Source: Halosimplex salinum (GTDB lineage Archaea; Halobacteriota; Halobacteria; Halobacteriales; Haloarculaceae). Taken from it: a stretch of 64,000 nucleotides of DNA. The notes under the pieces were generated by a model. The model saw only the letters and a list, made by a program, of their open reading frames with translations. It made no database searches and was not told the origin of the DNA. Shown piece after piece: positions 26,089 through 34,600 of the stretch. Positions within the stretch are counted from its first letter, which is position 1. Each line of letters begins with the position of its first letter. The stretch is taken from the NCBI RefSeq assembly GCF_003730195.1, contig NZ_QWGG01000006.1, positions 124,001 to 188,000 on the forward strand, read 5' to 3'. Made by a program: the position numbers and the translations under genes.

Positions 26089-27741
26089 TCAGTGCCCGCG
26101 GTCGTGGGGGTTCAGCTCGGTCCCGTAGTGCTCGGCGTGGTCGGTGTAGTCGATGAACCGGGGCGCGTCGGGGTCGAACGGGCGCTTTAGCGAGTCAAAC
26201 GCCTTCTGCTTGTCCCAGGACTGTAGGCCGCCGACGGCCGAGCGGTCCTCGAGGTCGTGGTAGTCGAGGTCGTCTTTCGTCTGCTCCCACGCGTCGAGTC
26301 CCTGCTCGGTCCGGACGATCACCGAGGAGTACTCGTCGCTCGACCCGACCGACCCGACGGTGAGGTCGGCGCAGTAGCCGGTGAAGTCGGCGCACTCGTC
26401 ACAGCCCTTGAGCGCGGCGTCGTGGAAGTTCTCGACGTCTTCGTCGACCAGCAACTCGCCGTCGTGGTCGTAGGCCATCATCCGGCCGTCGAGCACGTCC
26501 ATCTTGCCCACGGTATCGAGGTCGATCCCCCGCTGTTCGACCAGCTGCTCGCCCATGAGCTTCTGATAGTTGAAGTTCTTCGTGCACATCAGGGCCATGG
26601 TGTACTCGATGGACCGGACGCCCTCCTCGTGGGAGCCGTACTCCCACTCGAAGTCCTGCAGGGCGCGGATCCCCTCGATCTCGCAGGGCGTGCCGACGAG
26701 GGCGAGCGACGCGTCCTCGATGGGGCCATCGATCTTGTGCGCCCACTGCTCGAGGTCGAGGTTGCCGAGCGCCATCGTCTGGTTGTAGACGCTGCCGGCG
26801 TTCTCGATGCACTCTTCGGGGGTGGTCGCGAGGAAGGACTCGGCCTTCCACGGTTCGTCGTCGCTCTCGGTGGCGATGAGCGCACCGTCGATCTCGCCCG
26901 CTTCCAGCAGGTGGACCAGGACGGAGGTGACGAGGCCGCCGTCCTGTGCGTTCTCGCGCCAGTCGTCCTCGACCTTCGCGGAGAACTCGGTGATCGGATC
27001 GCCCGCACCCTTGACGTTGTCGTCGCCGCCGGTGATCTTCCACTGGCGCTCGTAGCGAAGGCCGCCGCGCGGACAGAAGTCCCAGCACAGCGAACAGCCC
27101 GTGCACATCTTCACGAGTTCGGGCAGGCCGTCGTCGCCGATGCCGATGGAGTCCGACGGACAGGACGCGACACAGGTGCCACACTGGATACACCGGTCGT
27201 CGTCGATGACCGCCTCGTCGAGTTCCATGAACCACGTCTTGTCGTCCGGCGTCTCGATGTCGTTCATCTGCGACCGGATCTCGTAGGACGGCGTGTCGAG
27301 CGACAGGTCCTCCTCGCCGGGGCGCTGGACGCGGTGGTCGGCTCGCGTCTCGTACACGTCCTGGCTCCGGCCCTCCGCGGGCGCTCTGAACTCGATCCCT
27401 CGGAGTTGGCCGTTCTCGTCGACGTTGGCTGGGGTCGATCCTCCGTCGGGCACTGCACCCGTCGGACCGCTGGCGTTCCCGTCGGAGTGACCGCCGCAGC
27501 CACAGGAACTCCCGCAGCCACAGTCGCCTTCGTCGGCACTCCGTCCGGTGTCAGGCACGCCGGGCATGGGTCCGTCGCGCCCGCCGTCCGTCAGCAACCG
27601 CGACTCGTCCAGTTCGAGGTCGTCGGCGTCACGGCCGTCGCGGCAGGCCCCGTCCTCGGCGAGTTCCGGCGCCACGTCGGCGGGCGCGACCTGTTCGCAC
27701 TCGGCGCCGCGTCGCTGCTCGCGCTCCCCCTCAGTCCCCAT
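26089..27741 (-). CDS. FrhB/FpoF-like F420-binding iron-sulfur protein
   Basis: The 550-residue protein has a disordered N-terminus with a Cys-rich cluster (CGCGSSCGCGG). A ferredoxin-type module with two [4Fe-4S] motifs (CIQCGTCVASCP and CTGCSLCWDFCP, around 190-240) follows, then the FrhB N- and C-terminal domains (EDDWRENAQDGGLVTSVLVH, LVGTPCEIEGIRAL, GCDECADFTGYCADL). This architecture oxidises reduced coenzyme F420 with FAD and passes electrons through iron-sulfur centres. It overlaps the siroheme reductase gene by 11 bases (ATG) or 20 bases (GTG at 27750). It is most likely the electron input subunit for that reductase. Confidence 0.88.
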   Translation of the reverse strand: MGTEGEREQRRGAECEQVAPADVAPELAEDGACRDGRDADDLELDESRLLTDGGRDGPMPGVPDTGRSADEGDCGCGSSCGCGGHSDGNASGPTGAVPDGGSTPANVDENGQLRGIEFRAPAEGRSQDVYETRADHRVQRPGEEDLSLDTPSYEIRSQMNDIETPDDKTWFMELDEAVIDDDRCIQCGTCVASCPSDSIGIGDDGLPELVKMCTGCSLCWDFCPRGGLRYERQWKITGGDDNVKGAGDPITEFSAKVEDDWRENAQDGGLVTSVLVHLLEAGEIDGALIATESDDEPWKAESFLATTPEECIENAGSVYNQTMALGNLDLEQWAHKIDGPIEDASLALVGTPCEIEGIRALQDFEWEYGSHEEGVRSIEYTMALMCTKNFNYQKLMGEQLVEQRGIDLDTVGKMDVLDGRMMAYDHDGELLVDEDVENFHDAALKGCDECADFTGYCADLTVGSVGSSDEYSSVIVRTEQGLDAWEQTKDDLDYHDLEDRSAVGGLQSWDKQKAFDSLKRPFDPDAPRFIDYTDHAEHYGTELNPHDRGH

Positions 27742-29437
27742 GGGCGACACCTCCCGAGACGTTGGCGTCGGCGCGTTGCATGACCTTTCTGAGGCGCTTG
27801 GTCCCGACGCGGCGGGTCCACTCGTAGAACCGCTCGCCCTCGTCGCGCTCGTCGACGTAGGCCGCGAACAGCTCCTCGATGGCCGGAATGACCGCGCTGG
27901 CGGGGACGGCGTTCTCGACCCAGTCGAGGAACTCGTTGTCGGACCCGAGCGACCCGCCGAGGCCGAAGTCCATCCCCTCGACGATGTTGTCCCCTTCTTC
28001 GTTGGTCGTGCCCTCGGGGTCGTCGAGGTTCACCGTCTCGCCGCGGAAGCCGATGTCGGCGATCTGTGGCTGAGCACACGAGGCCGAACAGCCCGACATG
28101 TGCATCCGCACCACGTCGAGGTCGTTGGGCGTGTCGATCCGGCGGTCGAGCGCCTTCGCCCACCGGTACACTCGGTTCTTGGTCTCGATGATGCCGTAGT
28201 TGCAGAACTCCGACCCCGTGCAGCCGACCGCGCCCCGGGAGAACGGCCCCGGGTCGTGCTCGTACTTGCGGGCGAACGGCTCGTTCAGCAGGTCGCCGAC
28301 GTTCTCCCGCGGGACGTGGGTGATCAGGAAGTTCTGGTCCGTCGCGAGCCGGATCGAGGCGTCCTCGGTGCCGTATTCGCGCGCCGCGCGGGCCGCTTCG
28401 GCGAACTCGTCGCCGCCCATCCGACCGGCGACGACGTTGAACCCGACGTACTTCAGCCCCTCGGCCTTCTGGTCGTGGACGCCGACGTGGTCACCGGTGT
28501 ACCCGACCGTGAGGTCGGTCCCGCCGGTCGGCAGGTCGACCTCGCAGCGCCGTCGGACGGCCCGCTCGAACTCCTCGGTCCCGAGTTGCTGGACGAGATA
28601 CCGCATCCGGCAGACGCCGCGGTTGTTGCGGTCGCCGAGTTCCTTGAACGTCTGGGCGATGGCGCGGCAGAACTCCACCGCGTCGCCCGGCGGGACGAAC
28701 ACGTCCATCTGCGTGGCCATCCGCGGCCCGTCGGAGAGGCCGCCGCCGACCTTGCAGTGGAAGCCGTAGATCTCCTCTCCGCCGACTTCCTTCCGCGCGG
28801 GCGTCAGCCCGACGTCGTTGATCTGGGACTGTCCGCAGTCGTGCGCACAGCCGGTGATAGTCATCTTGAACTTCCGGGGCAGGTTGGCGTACTCGCGGTT
28901 GCCCGTGAAGTACTCGGAGACGGCGTCGATCACCGGTTGCGCGTCGAAGCACTCGTGGTCGTCGAGGCCGGCCGCGGGACAGCCGAGGACGTTCCGGGCG
29001 CCGTCGCCACAGCCCTGGATCGTCGTCAGCCCGACCTCGTCGTACTTCGCCCAGATCTCCGGGACGTCCTCGACCTCGATCCAGTGTTTCTGGATGTCTT
29101 GCCGGGTCGTGATGTCGAGGAAGGCGTCGCCCCAGATCGAGTTCTGCTCCTCGCCGCCGTGTTCCTCGGGCGCGGTGGCGTACTCCTCGGCGACCTCGCC
29201 GATCACCTCGGCCTGGTCGGGCGTGAGATGGCCCCCCGGGACCTTGGTGCGCATCATGAAGTAGCCGTCCTGCCGCCCGTGAGAGTACATGCCGGCCCAC
29301 TTGAGTCGCTCCCACTCGCCGTCGCCCGCTCGCTCCTCTATCTCCTCGAACGTGAGCCCCTCTTCGGCGTACTCCTTCACGTCCTCGACCACGTCGAGCG
29401 GGTGTTTCTCCTGTTTCCACTCCTCGACGGTGTTCAT
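27731..29437 (-). CDS. Siroheme [4Fe-4S] nitrite/sulfite reductase
   Basis: The 568-residue protein contains both ferredoxin-like and siroheme/4Fe-4S half-repeats of the NirA/CysI family. The cluster and siroheme ligands appear as GCTGSEFC and GCSASC (C-x5-C and C-x3-C). The first half has KFKMTITGCAHDCGQSQ and substrate-site arginines such as CRMRYLV. It performs six-electron reduction of nitrite to ammonia or sulfite to sulfide; sequence alone does not decide which. Overlap with an F420-oxidising FrhB-like gene suggests F420H2 or ferredoxin as donor. The ATG overlaps the stop of a tiny upstream frame (ATGA). Confidence 0.9.
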   Translation of the reverse strand: MNTVEEWKQEKHPLDVVEDVKEYAEEGLTFEEIEERAGDGEWERLKWAGMYSHGRQDGYFMMRTKVPGGHLTPDQAEVIGEVAEEYATAPEEHGGEEQNSIWGDAFLDITTRQDIQKHWIEVEDVPEIWAKYDEVGLTTIQGCGDGARNVLGCPAAGLDDHECFDAQPVIDAVSEYFTGNREYANLPRKFKMTITGCAHDCGQSQINDVGLTPARKEVGGEEIYGFHCKVGGGLSDGPRMATQMDVFVPPGDAVEFCRAIAQTFKELGDRNNRGVCRMRYLVQQLGTEEFERAVRRRCEVDLPTGGTDLTVGYTGDHVGVHDQKAEGLKYVGFNVVAGRMGGDEFAEAARAAREYGTEDASIRLATDQNFLITHVPRENVGDLLNEPFARKYEHDPGPFSRGAVGCTGSEFCNYGIIETKNRVYRWAKALDRRIDTPNDLDVVRMHMSGCSASCAQPQIADIGFRGETVNLDDPEGTTNEEGDNIVEGMDFGLGGSLGSDNEFLDWVENAVPASAVIPAIEELFAAYVDERDEGERFYEWTRRVGTKRLRKVMQRADANVSGGVAHGD

Positions 29438-29547
29438 GCGAGCCACCCCTGGGTGGTGAGCCGAGCCACGCGAGGCGAACCTCGTCGGACTCGTCCGACG
29501 GTGGCGAGCATGTGCTCGTCGCGCGCGAAGCGTGCGACGGTGTTCAC
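29434..29547 (-). CDS. Tiny ORF coupled to the siroheme reductase
   Basis: A 37-codon frame starts at GTG, overlapping the stop of the upstream tiny frame (GTGA), and ends at a TGA that overlaps the reductase ATG (ATGA). The peptide is basic (HMLATVGRVRRGSPRVARL). The chain of overlaps suggests translational coupling or a leader peptide, but composition is not convincing and no homologue is known to me. Confidence 0.28.
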   Translation of the reverse strand: MNTVARFARDEHMLATVGRVRRGSPRVARLTTQGWLA

Positions 29548-29699
29548 GGCGACCACCTCCCGCTGTCGCGTCTGGCACCGCGGGCTGGCCGTCTCCGCGC
29601 TCGCTCGACCGCTTCGAGCGAGCGCCCGTCGGCCTCCGTTCCGTCGGCGTTCGTGGCGCGTTCCCCCGCGATCTGTTCGGATGAACCTGTTGTGAGCAT
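29544..29699 (-). CDS. Tiny leader ORF of the reductase operon
   Basis: The 51-codon frame begins at ATG 8 bases after GGAGGAG, one of the few good Shine-Dalgarno sequences in the window. The first 30 residues (TGSSEQIAGERATNADGTE) have haloarchaeal codon use; the last 15 are Arg-rich. Its stop overlaps the next tiny frame. It may be a real small protein or a leader whose translation controls the reductase genes. Confidence 0.35.
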   Translation of the reverse strand: MLTTGSSEQIAGERATNADGTEADGRSLEAVERARRRPARGARRDSGRWSP

Positions 29700-30092
29700 C
29701 GTCTCCTCCTGAGAGTGCCACGCGACGATCGCGTGCGTGCTATTATCACACAGTTCGCTCCTACCTGTATCCCTCCGTCACGGACAGGCCTGCCACGACT
29801 GCGTGAAACCCCCCTTCGATTGCCGCTATACGGTACGGGCGCCGGTGGTCGACACACCCCGGTTTCACCTCCAGTGACGCACGCGGACACGTCTCTGAGC
29901 ACGCGAGTTCATCGGATCGGTGTCATTTCACACCGATCGAACGCATCACCGACGAACCGCTCCTGTACGGCGATTACGGGGATATCGGGTGTGCGACGAA
30001 CCGGATCATGTTGCCCGTTCCGCAAAGTGACGGCGAGGGGTGCGGGGAAGGGGGTATTTATAGGGTGCGGGGCCCTGGAATTGGACAACCGA
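29700..30092. other. Divergent intergenic region
   Basis: This 393-base gap separates the reductase operon from a small acidic gene. It contains a run of AT-rich spots (TTATCACACAG at 29752-29762) on the reductase side and TATTTATAG at 30055-30063 facing the small gene. No stable frame, tRNA or repeat was seen. Confidence 0.5.
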
Positions 30093-30251
30093 ATGAGCGA
30101 CACGACAAAGATGCAGGCGGCCGAGGAAGAAGCGCAGGTCGAATCAGACGACGAACGGGAGGAGGTCGACACCTCGCACCTCGACGGTGTCGAGGACGGC
30201 TGTGGCTGTGCCGAGGTGTGGGAACACCTCTCGGACGAGCGCGACGAGTAA
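30093..30251 (+). CDS. Small acidic protein with CGC motif
   Basis: The 52-residue protein is strongly acidic (AEEEAQVESDDEREEVDTSH) and ends with a short conserved-looking segment DGCGCAEVWEHLSDERDE. A TATA box TATTTATAG lies 30-38 bases upstream, giving a very short leader. The three-residue CGC could hold metal or thiols. Many haloarchaea encode such small acidic proteins. No function is known. Confidence 0.7.
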   Translation: MSDTTKMQAAEEEAQVESDDEREEVDTSHLDGVEDGCGCAEVWEHLSDERDE

Positions 30252-30396
30252 CTGTCTCGCTCACTTTACGTTTCTCACGACGGCGAGCGGCCGCTGTCGG
30301 GGGAGTCGCGTTCGAGTTACTGCTTCTCGGAGAAGCGTCCAGACTGCGAGGCTGTCCAGTCTCGGGTAGCTGTGCGGTCGAATCCCGGGGGCCGAC

Positions 30397-31608
30397 TCAG
30401 TCGTCGCCGATGAGTCGGTCGACGATCTCCTCGGGGTCGAACCGCTCGATGTCGTCGTAGTCCTGTCCGGTGCCGAGAAAGAGGATCGGCTTCCCGGTGA
30501 CGTGTGCGATGGAGATGGCCGCGCCGCCCTGCGGGTCGGCGTCGGCCTTCGTGAGGACCGCCCCGTCGATGGCGGCCGCGTCGTCGAACTCGCGGGCGCG
30601 GTTGACCGCGTCCTGCCCGGCGACCGCCTCGTCGACGAACAGCGTCATGTCCGGTTCGATCACGCGGTCGATCTTCGAGAGCTGGTCCATCAGGCCGTCG
30701 GAGGTGTGGAGCCGGCCGGCCGTGTCGCCCAGCACCACGTCCACGTCGTTGGCCTTCGCGTACTCGACGGCGTCGTAGATGACGGCCGCCGGGTCCGACC
30801 CCTGCTCGTGGGAGATGACCCGCTTGTCGAGGTTCTCGGCGTGCTCCTGGAGCTGCTCGTTGGCGCCCGCGCGGTAGGTGTCGCCGTTCGCGAGCACCGC
30901 CGAGAGGCCGCGATCCTCGAAGTACTGTGAGAGCTTCGCGATGGTCGTCGTCTTCCCGACGCCGTTGACGCCGGTGAAGACGATCACGACCGGCTTGTCG
31001 GCCTCGGCGACCCGCTCGTCGAAGTCGAACTGGCCGACGCTGATCACGTCGTACAGCGCCTCGCGGAGCGCGTCGCGCACGAGGCTCCCCGTCGAGGAGA
31101 GCCGCCGGCGCGTCTCGCCGACGAGGTTCTCCTCGACACCCTCCAGAATCTCCTGGGCGACGCCCATCTCCACGTCGCTCTGGAGGAGCGCCAGTTCCAG
31201 GTCGTCGAGGTGGTTCTGGAGGTCGTCCTCGTCGATGACGGTCTTCCCGGTCGCGAACAGTTTCGCTCGCTCGCCGAGGCCTCGGCCCGAGTCGTCGTCC
31301 GCGTCCGCTTCGGCGTCGTCCTCGGCTTCGCCGTCCGCCTCGTCCGCCTCGTCTGCCTCGCCTTCGGGCGCGCTGTCGTCCGCCTCAGTATCGACCGCCG
31401 CGTCGGCCTCCGTCGCCTCGGCCGCCGCGTCGTCCGCTTCGGGGACGTCCGCGTCGTCGGCGTCGACGGGCTCGGACTCGGCGTCGGCCGCGTTCGCGTC
31501 GCTCGCGGTCTCGGCGTCCTCCGCTTCGTCGTCGACCGCTTCGTCGTCGACGTCTTCCTCGACTTCGTCACTGAAGCGGCCGAGCTTGTCTTTCAGTCCG
31601 TCGAACAT
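30397..31608 (-). CDS. ftsY: Signal recognition particle receptor FtsY
   Basis: The 403-residue protein has an acidic N-terminal A region (about 10-105, Asp/Glu/Ala-rich) that in haloarchaea takes the place of a basic membrane-contact tail. The four-helix N domain and the GTPase G domain follow, with GVNGVGKTTTIAKL, DTAGRLH, TKADADPQGGA and the C-terminal FLGTGQDYDDIERFDPE. FtsY binds SRP54 at the membrane and drives cotranslational targeting. It lies 6 bases after pfdA in the conserved rpl18a-pfdA-ftsY operon. Confidence 0.96.
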   Translation of the reverse strand: MFDGLKDKLGRFSDEVEEDVDDEAVDDEAEDAETASDANAADAESEPVDADDADVPEADDAAAEATEADAAVDTEADDSAPEGEADEADEADGEAEDDAEADADDDSGRGLGERAKLFATGKTVIDEDDLQNHLDDLELALLQSDVEMGVAQEILEGVEENLVGETRRRLSSTGSLVRDALREALYDVISVGQFDFDERVAEADKPVVIVFTGVNGVGKTTTIAKLSQYFEDRGLSAVLANGDTYRAGANEQLQEHAENLDKRVISHEQGSDPAAVIYDAVEYAKANDVDVVLGDTAGRLHTSDGLMDQLSKIDRVIEPDMTLFVDEAVAGQDAVNRAREFDDAAAIDGAVLTKADADPQGGAAISIAHVTGKPILFLGTGQDYDDIERFDPEEIVDRLIGDD

Positions 31609-31614
31609 CGCGCC

Positions 31615-32082
31615 TTACTCGTCGTCCTGCTGCTGCTGCATCTGCTGCATCTGCTGCATCTGCTGCTGTTGCATCTGCTGGGCCTGCTGTTCGAGCTCCT
31701 CGCTCTCGGTCTCCAGCTCCGCGATGTCCGAGCGGACGTCGTCGATGCGGTCGTCGAGAGTGTCCTGCTTGGACTCGAGGATGTCGATAGCGTCGTCCTG
31801 CTCCTGCTCGGCGGCGTAGCCGGCACCGAACTCGACGATGACCTCGTCGATGTCCTGGATCTCCGCGCGGAGGAACGCGTCGCCGCCCAGCGGGACCTGC
31901 ACCGTGTCGCCGGACTCGACGGCCTCGATGGCCTCGATGGCCTCGTTCATCTCCTGCTTCTCGTTCTGGAGCGAGGTGATCTCGCCCTCGAGCCCCTCGA
32001 TCTGCTCTTCGATCTGTTCGATCTCCTGTGCGATCTGCTGGAGCTGCTGTTGCGCGCCGCCGCCGCCACCACCGAGGCTCAT
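31615..32082 (-). CDS. pfdA: Prefoldin alpha subunit
   Basis: The 155-residue protein has two long coiled-coil helices (about 10-50 and 95-140) around the beta-hairpin core (DTVQVPLGGDAFLRAEI), as in prefoldin alpha. It forms the alpha2-beta4 chaperone that hands unfolded proteins to the thermosome. The C-terminus is a Gln/Met repeat tail encoded by CTG/CAT triplet repeats at about 31630-31690. Its ATG overlaps the rpl18a stop (ATGA). Confidence 0.94.
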   Translation of the reverse strand: MSLGGGGGGAQQQLQQIAQEIEQIEEQIEGLEGEITSLQNEKQEMNEAIEAIEAVESGDTVQVPLGGDAFLRAEIQDIDEVIVEFGAGYAAEQEQDDAIDILESKQDTLDDRIDDVRSDIAELETESEELEQQAQQMQQQQMQQMQQMQQQQDDE

Positions 32083-32252
32083 GCGCCGACCTCCTCGATC
32101 TCGACCTGCGTGCGCTTGAGTCCGTGCTTCGAGCCGAACTCGGCGAGCACGTGCTCGCGCGCGACGTCCTCGTTCTCCGCTTCGATCTCTTTCTCGAACG
32201 ACTGCCAGCCGTCTCGGGCGTTCCACTGCCCGGTGACTGTGAACTCACTCAT
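32079..32252 (-). CDS. rpl18a: 50S ribosomal protein L18Ae (LX)
   Basis: The 57-residue protein matches archaeal LX/L18Ae in length and sequence (SEFTVTGQWNARDGWQSFEK at the start, SKHGLKRTQVEIEEV at the end). It binds 23S rRNA on the large subunit. It is the first gene of the rpl18a-pfdA-ftsY unit and overlaps pfdA by 4 bases. In most archaea it directly follows tif6; here a plus-strand gene intervenes. Confidence 0.94.
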   Translation of the reverse strand: MSEFTVTGQWNARDGWQSFEKEIEAENEDVAREHVLAEFGSKHGLKRTQVEIEEVGA

Positions 32253-32419
32253 GTGTCCCGCTGGGAGAGCGAGCGGGAAGTACCTTCCGCAACGGAGTTT
32301 TTCCACCGCGCGGCCCCCGCGTGGACGGGTCGCCGCCGGGCGTCCCGACCGCTCCGACGGATGCGTGCATATCTGATAGCGAGAAAACAGTTATGTATGG
32401 TGCATGCAAACGTGTGCCT

Positions 32420-32767
32420 ATGATCGGGGCGTCGGAACTGTTCGGGATACTCGCGGACGACATGCGCCGGCGACTGCTCCTGCTCCTGTTCGAAACGGAG
32501 CCAGTGACGGTTCCTGACGGGGTGTTGACGCGGAGCGCGGCGGCGTCGCCGACTGCCCGTGCCGACGGGCGCGGGTCACACCAGTCGCGGCGAACGGTGG
32601 AGGTGCGCCTGTATCACGTGCACCTCCCGAAACTGGTCGCCGCCGGGGTCGTCGAGTGGGAGCGCGAGGCGAACCTCGTCAGGCGGGGACCGGAGTTCGA
32701 GGCCGTCGAACCGCTCCTGGAACTCCTCTCCGAGAACGCGGCGAAACTCCCGCAGGAAGTGTACTGA
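32420..32767 (+). CDS. Winged-helix DNA-binding protein (DUF7344-like)
   Basis: The 115-residue protein has a helix-turn-helix layout: ELFGILADDMRRRLLLLLFE at the start, a variable loop rich in Ala/Ser/Arg and the recognition segment RRTVEVRLYHVHLPKLVAAG. A strand pair (VVEWEREANLVRRGPEF) and a final helix follow. This is the pattern of the haloarchaeal family I recall as DUF7344, probable transcription regulators. A TTATGTAT box about 26 bases upstream supports the ATG at 32420 as leaderless. It sits on the opposite strand inside the otherwise conserved tif6/rpl18a cluster. Confidence 0.72.
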   Translation: MIGASELFGILADDMRRRLLLLLFETEPVTVPDGVLTRSAAASPTARADGRGSHQSRRTVEVRLYHVHLPKLVAAGVVEWEREANLVRRGPEFEAVEPLLELLSENAAKLPQEVY

Positions 32768-32786
32768 CGGCCGGACGCCCGGTCTG

Positions 32787-33452
32787 TCAGTCGATGTAGT
32801 CGAGGGCGGACTCGATGCGGCCCAGTTCCGGGCCGGTGGTGTCCTGGCCGACGACGTAGCCCGCGCCGTTGGCGACGAGCCCGGACCCGACGAGCGGCGC
32901 GCCGTAGTTGACGGTGCCGATGTCGGCGGGGACGCCCAGCAGCTCCTCCAGGAAGTCCAGTTCCGCGTCGGTGGCGTCGGGGTGACAGAGGACGCCGCGG
33001 TTGGTCGCGACGGCGGCCGTTCCGACTGTTCGCGAGCCCGCGAGCACGCCCTGCTCGACGGGGACGTCGAGGGCGTCCTCGACGGCGCGGACGGCGGTCT
33101 CGGTGAGATCGGGGTGGACGTACGCGCCGGTGTCGTTCGCGAGCACGACGTTGCCGGCTGCGTTGATCCGGCCGGGCAGTTCACCGACCGGGAGGTCGGT
33201 CGCCTCGCCGATGGCGTCGCGTTCGCGCTCGCGGACGCGACTGCTGACGAGCAGCCCGTTTCCGTTGCCCGTCGCGAGAGACCCGACGGTGCCCGACCCG
33301 CCGACGGTCGTCGGGACGACGGGGGCGTCGAGCTCCTCGCCGAGGTCCTCGCGCAGGTCGGCCTCGACGTCGGGTCGCACGAGGACGCAGTCGTCGGTGG
33401 CTCGTGCGAAGACACCGACGTACGCCGAACCGGAGAAAGCCGCGCGGAGCAA
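32787..33452 (-). CDS. tif6: Translation initiation factor aIF6
   Basis: The 221-residue protein has the aIF6 fivefold repeat. It opens [18 protein letters not shown] and shows [34 protein letters not shown] and [15 protein letters not shown]. It binds the 50S subunit and prevents premature subunit joining. The only start giving family length is TTG, 2 bases after the rpl31e stop; no in-frame ATG or GTG lies between. The non-ATG start may lower its level relative to the ribosomal proteins. Confidence 0.93.
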   Translation of the reverse strand: MLRAAFSGSAYVGVFARATDDCVLVRPDVEADLREDLGEELDAPVVPTTVGGSGTVGSLATGNGNGLLVSSRVRERERDAIGEATDLPVGELPGRINAAGNVVLANDTGAYVHPDLTETAVRAVEDALDVPVEQGVLAGSRTVGTAAVATNRGVLCHPDATDAELDFLEELLGVPADIGTVNYGAPLVGSGLVANGAGYVVGQDTTGPELGRIESALDYID

Positions 33453-33454
33453 GT

Positions 33455-33733
33455 CTACGCTGCCGTCTCGGCTTCCACGACGCTCTCGCCCTCCTCCTCG
33501 AAGCGCGCGGCGCGGACCCGGAGCTTTCGCGGCGGGTTCTGCCGACCGTTGGCCCACACCGCCTCGTTGATCGAGGGGTCGAGCCTGATGGCGTCTTCGT
33601 CGACGGAGAAGTTCTTCGCGAGATGCTGGCGGACGATGGACATCGCCTTGTCGGCCTGCTTCTGCTCGGGCGCGGCCTTCACGTCGCGAAGCGGGACAGT
33701 GACGACCCGCTCCTCGAAGTCTCCGGCGCTCAT
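33455..33733 (-). CDS. rpl31e: 50S ribosomal protein L31e
   Basis: The 92-residue protein has the L31e core ([47 protein letters not shown]). It sits near the peptide exit tunnel in archaeal ribosomes. Its ATG overlaps the rpl39e stop, and tif6 follows 2 bases after its own stop: the classic rpl39e-rpl31e-tif6 order. Confidence 0.96.
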   Translation of the reverse strand: MSAGDFEERVVTVPLRDVKAAPEQKQADKAMSIVRQHLAKNFSVDEDAIRLDPSINEAVWANGRQNPPRKLRVRAARFEEEGESVVEAETAA

Positions 33734-33882
33734 TCGTCCGTGTCGCTACGGCGCCAGTGGCGCCGTTTCGGGTTGCGGCTGACGTTGCGGTCCGTCTTGA
33801 GCATGACCCACGGCGGGACACGCGTGTTCTGGCGCTCCAGCTTCCCCAGGCGCTTCTTCTTGGCTTTCGACTTCTTACCCAT
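33730..33882 (-). CDS. rpl39e: 50S ribosomal protein L39e
   Basis: The 50-residue, very basic protein ([19 protein letters not shown]) matches L39e in full length, including [21 protein letters not shown]. It lines the exit tunnel of the large subunit. It is the first gene of the cluster; the upstream region to 34065 is short and shared with a divergent lipoprotein gene. Confidence 0.96.
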   Translation of the reverse strand: MGKKSKAKKKRLGKLERQNTRVPPWVMLKTDRNVSRNPKRRHWRRSDTDE

Positions 33883-34065
33883 AGTGTCACCCTCTTCCCG
33901 GCCGGCGCTTAAATTCCTGTTCCTTTCACCCTCGACCGATCCGTGCCCCGGTTTCCGCCCCAAGCCCACCGCCGATCCGGCCGACGCTCCCGGCCGCCCC
34001 CTACCGGTATCAGGATTGATTTCTCGGCAGGTGCCTCTTTGTATCGGTATTCGAGCGTAGTACGT

Positions 34066-34572
34066 ATGAACCGTCGAGCCGTGCTGAGGACTGCTGTCGT
34101 GGGTCTCGCGGGCGGCGCCGGCTGTATCGGCGGCGGTGGCGAAGTCGTGACGACCGTCCAGCGGTCCGTCTCGGTCCAGCCCGGACAGGGCTGGATCAAG
34201 GAGATCCCGGACGTGTCCGACCCGGGCGGCGCGATCCAGTACCGTGCGAAAGCCGACCGACCGTTCGACGTGTACTTCTTCTCCGAGGAGGAGTCGTACA
34301 TGTTCTACGACACGTACACCGACGGCGGGGACCCGGCGCTGACACCCGCGGGCAATACGGACGTGAGTACGACCGCCGAGGAAGTCGCGGAGGACACCTA
34401 CGAGGCCGCGACGGACGACGGCGGCGCCCGGGAACCGATCGACGCCAGCGGACCGTACTTCTTCGTCGTCGACCACTCGGACTACCGCGACGACGCGGCG
34501 CCCGACGACGACGAACCCTCTCCCCTCGAAGTGTTCGTCGACCTGACCGTGACCGAGCGCAAGTTGCTCTGA
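34066..34572 (+). CDS. Tat lipoprotein, unknown function
   Basis: The 168-residue product starts [20 protein letters not shown], a twin-arginine signal with a lipobox Cys at position 20. The mature part begins with a Gly-rich linker and a beta-rich acidic domain ([32 protein letters not shown]). The pattern resembles small extracellular domains that interact with membranes or ligands, but I know no function. The adjacent ZIP transporter gene is convergent. Confidence 0.72.
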   Translation: MNRRAVLRTAVVGLAGGAGCIGGGGEVVTTVQRSVSVQPGQGWIKEIPDVSDPGGAIQYRAKADRPFDVYFFSEEESYMFYDTYTDGGDPALTPAGNTDVSTTAEEVAEDTYEAATDDGGAREPIDASGPYFFVVDHSDYRDDAAPDDDEPSPLEVFVDLTVTERKLL

Positions 34573-34600
34573 GCGGACGGGCCTGCCGACGCGACGCTTC

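Noticed and set aside
30300-30396. Possible tRNA T-arm (GGTCGAATCCCGG) before ftsY
   Set aside because: The loop lacks TTC at the proper place and no cloverleaf forms upstream.
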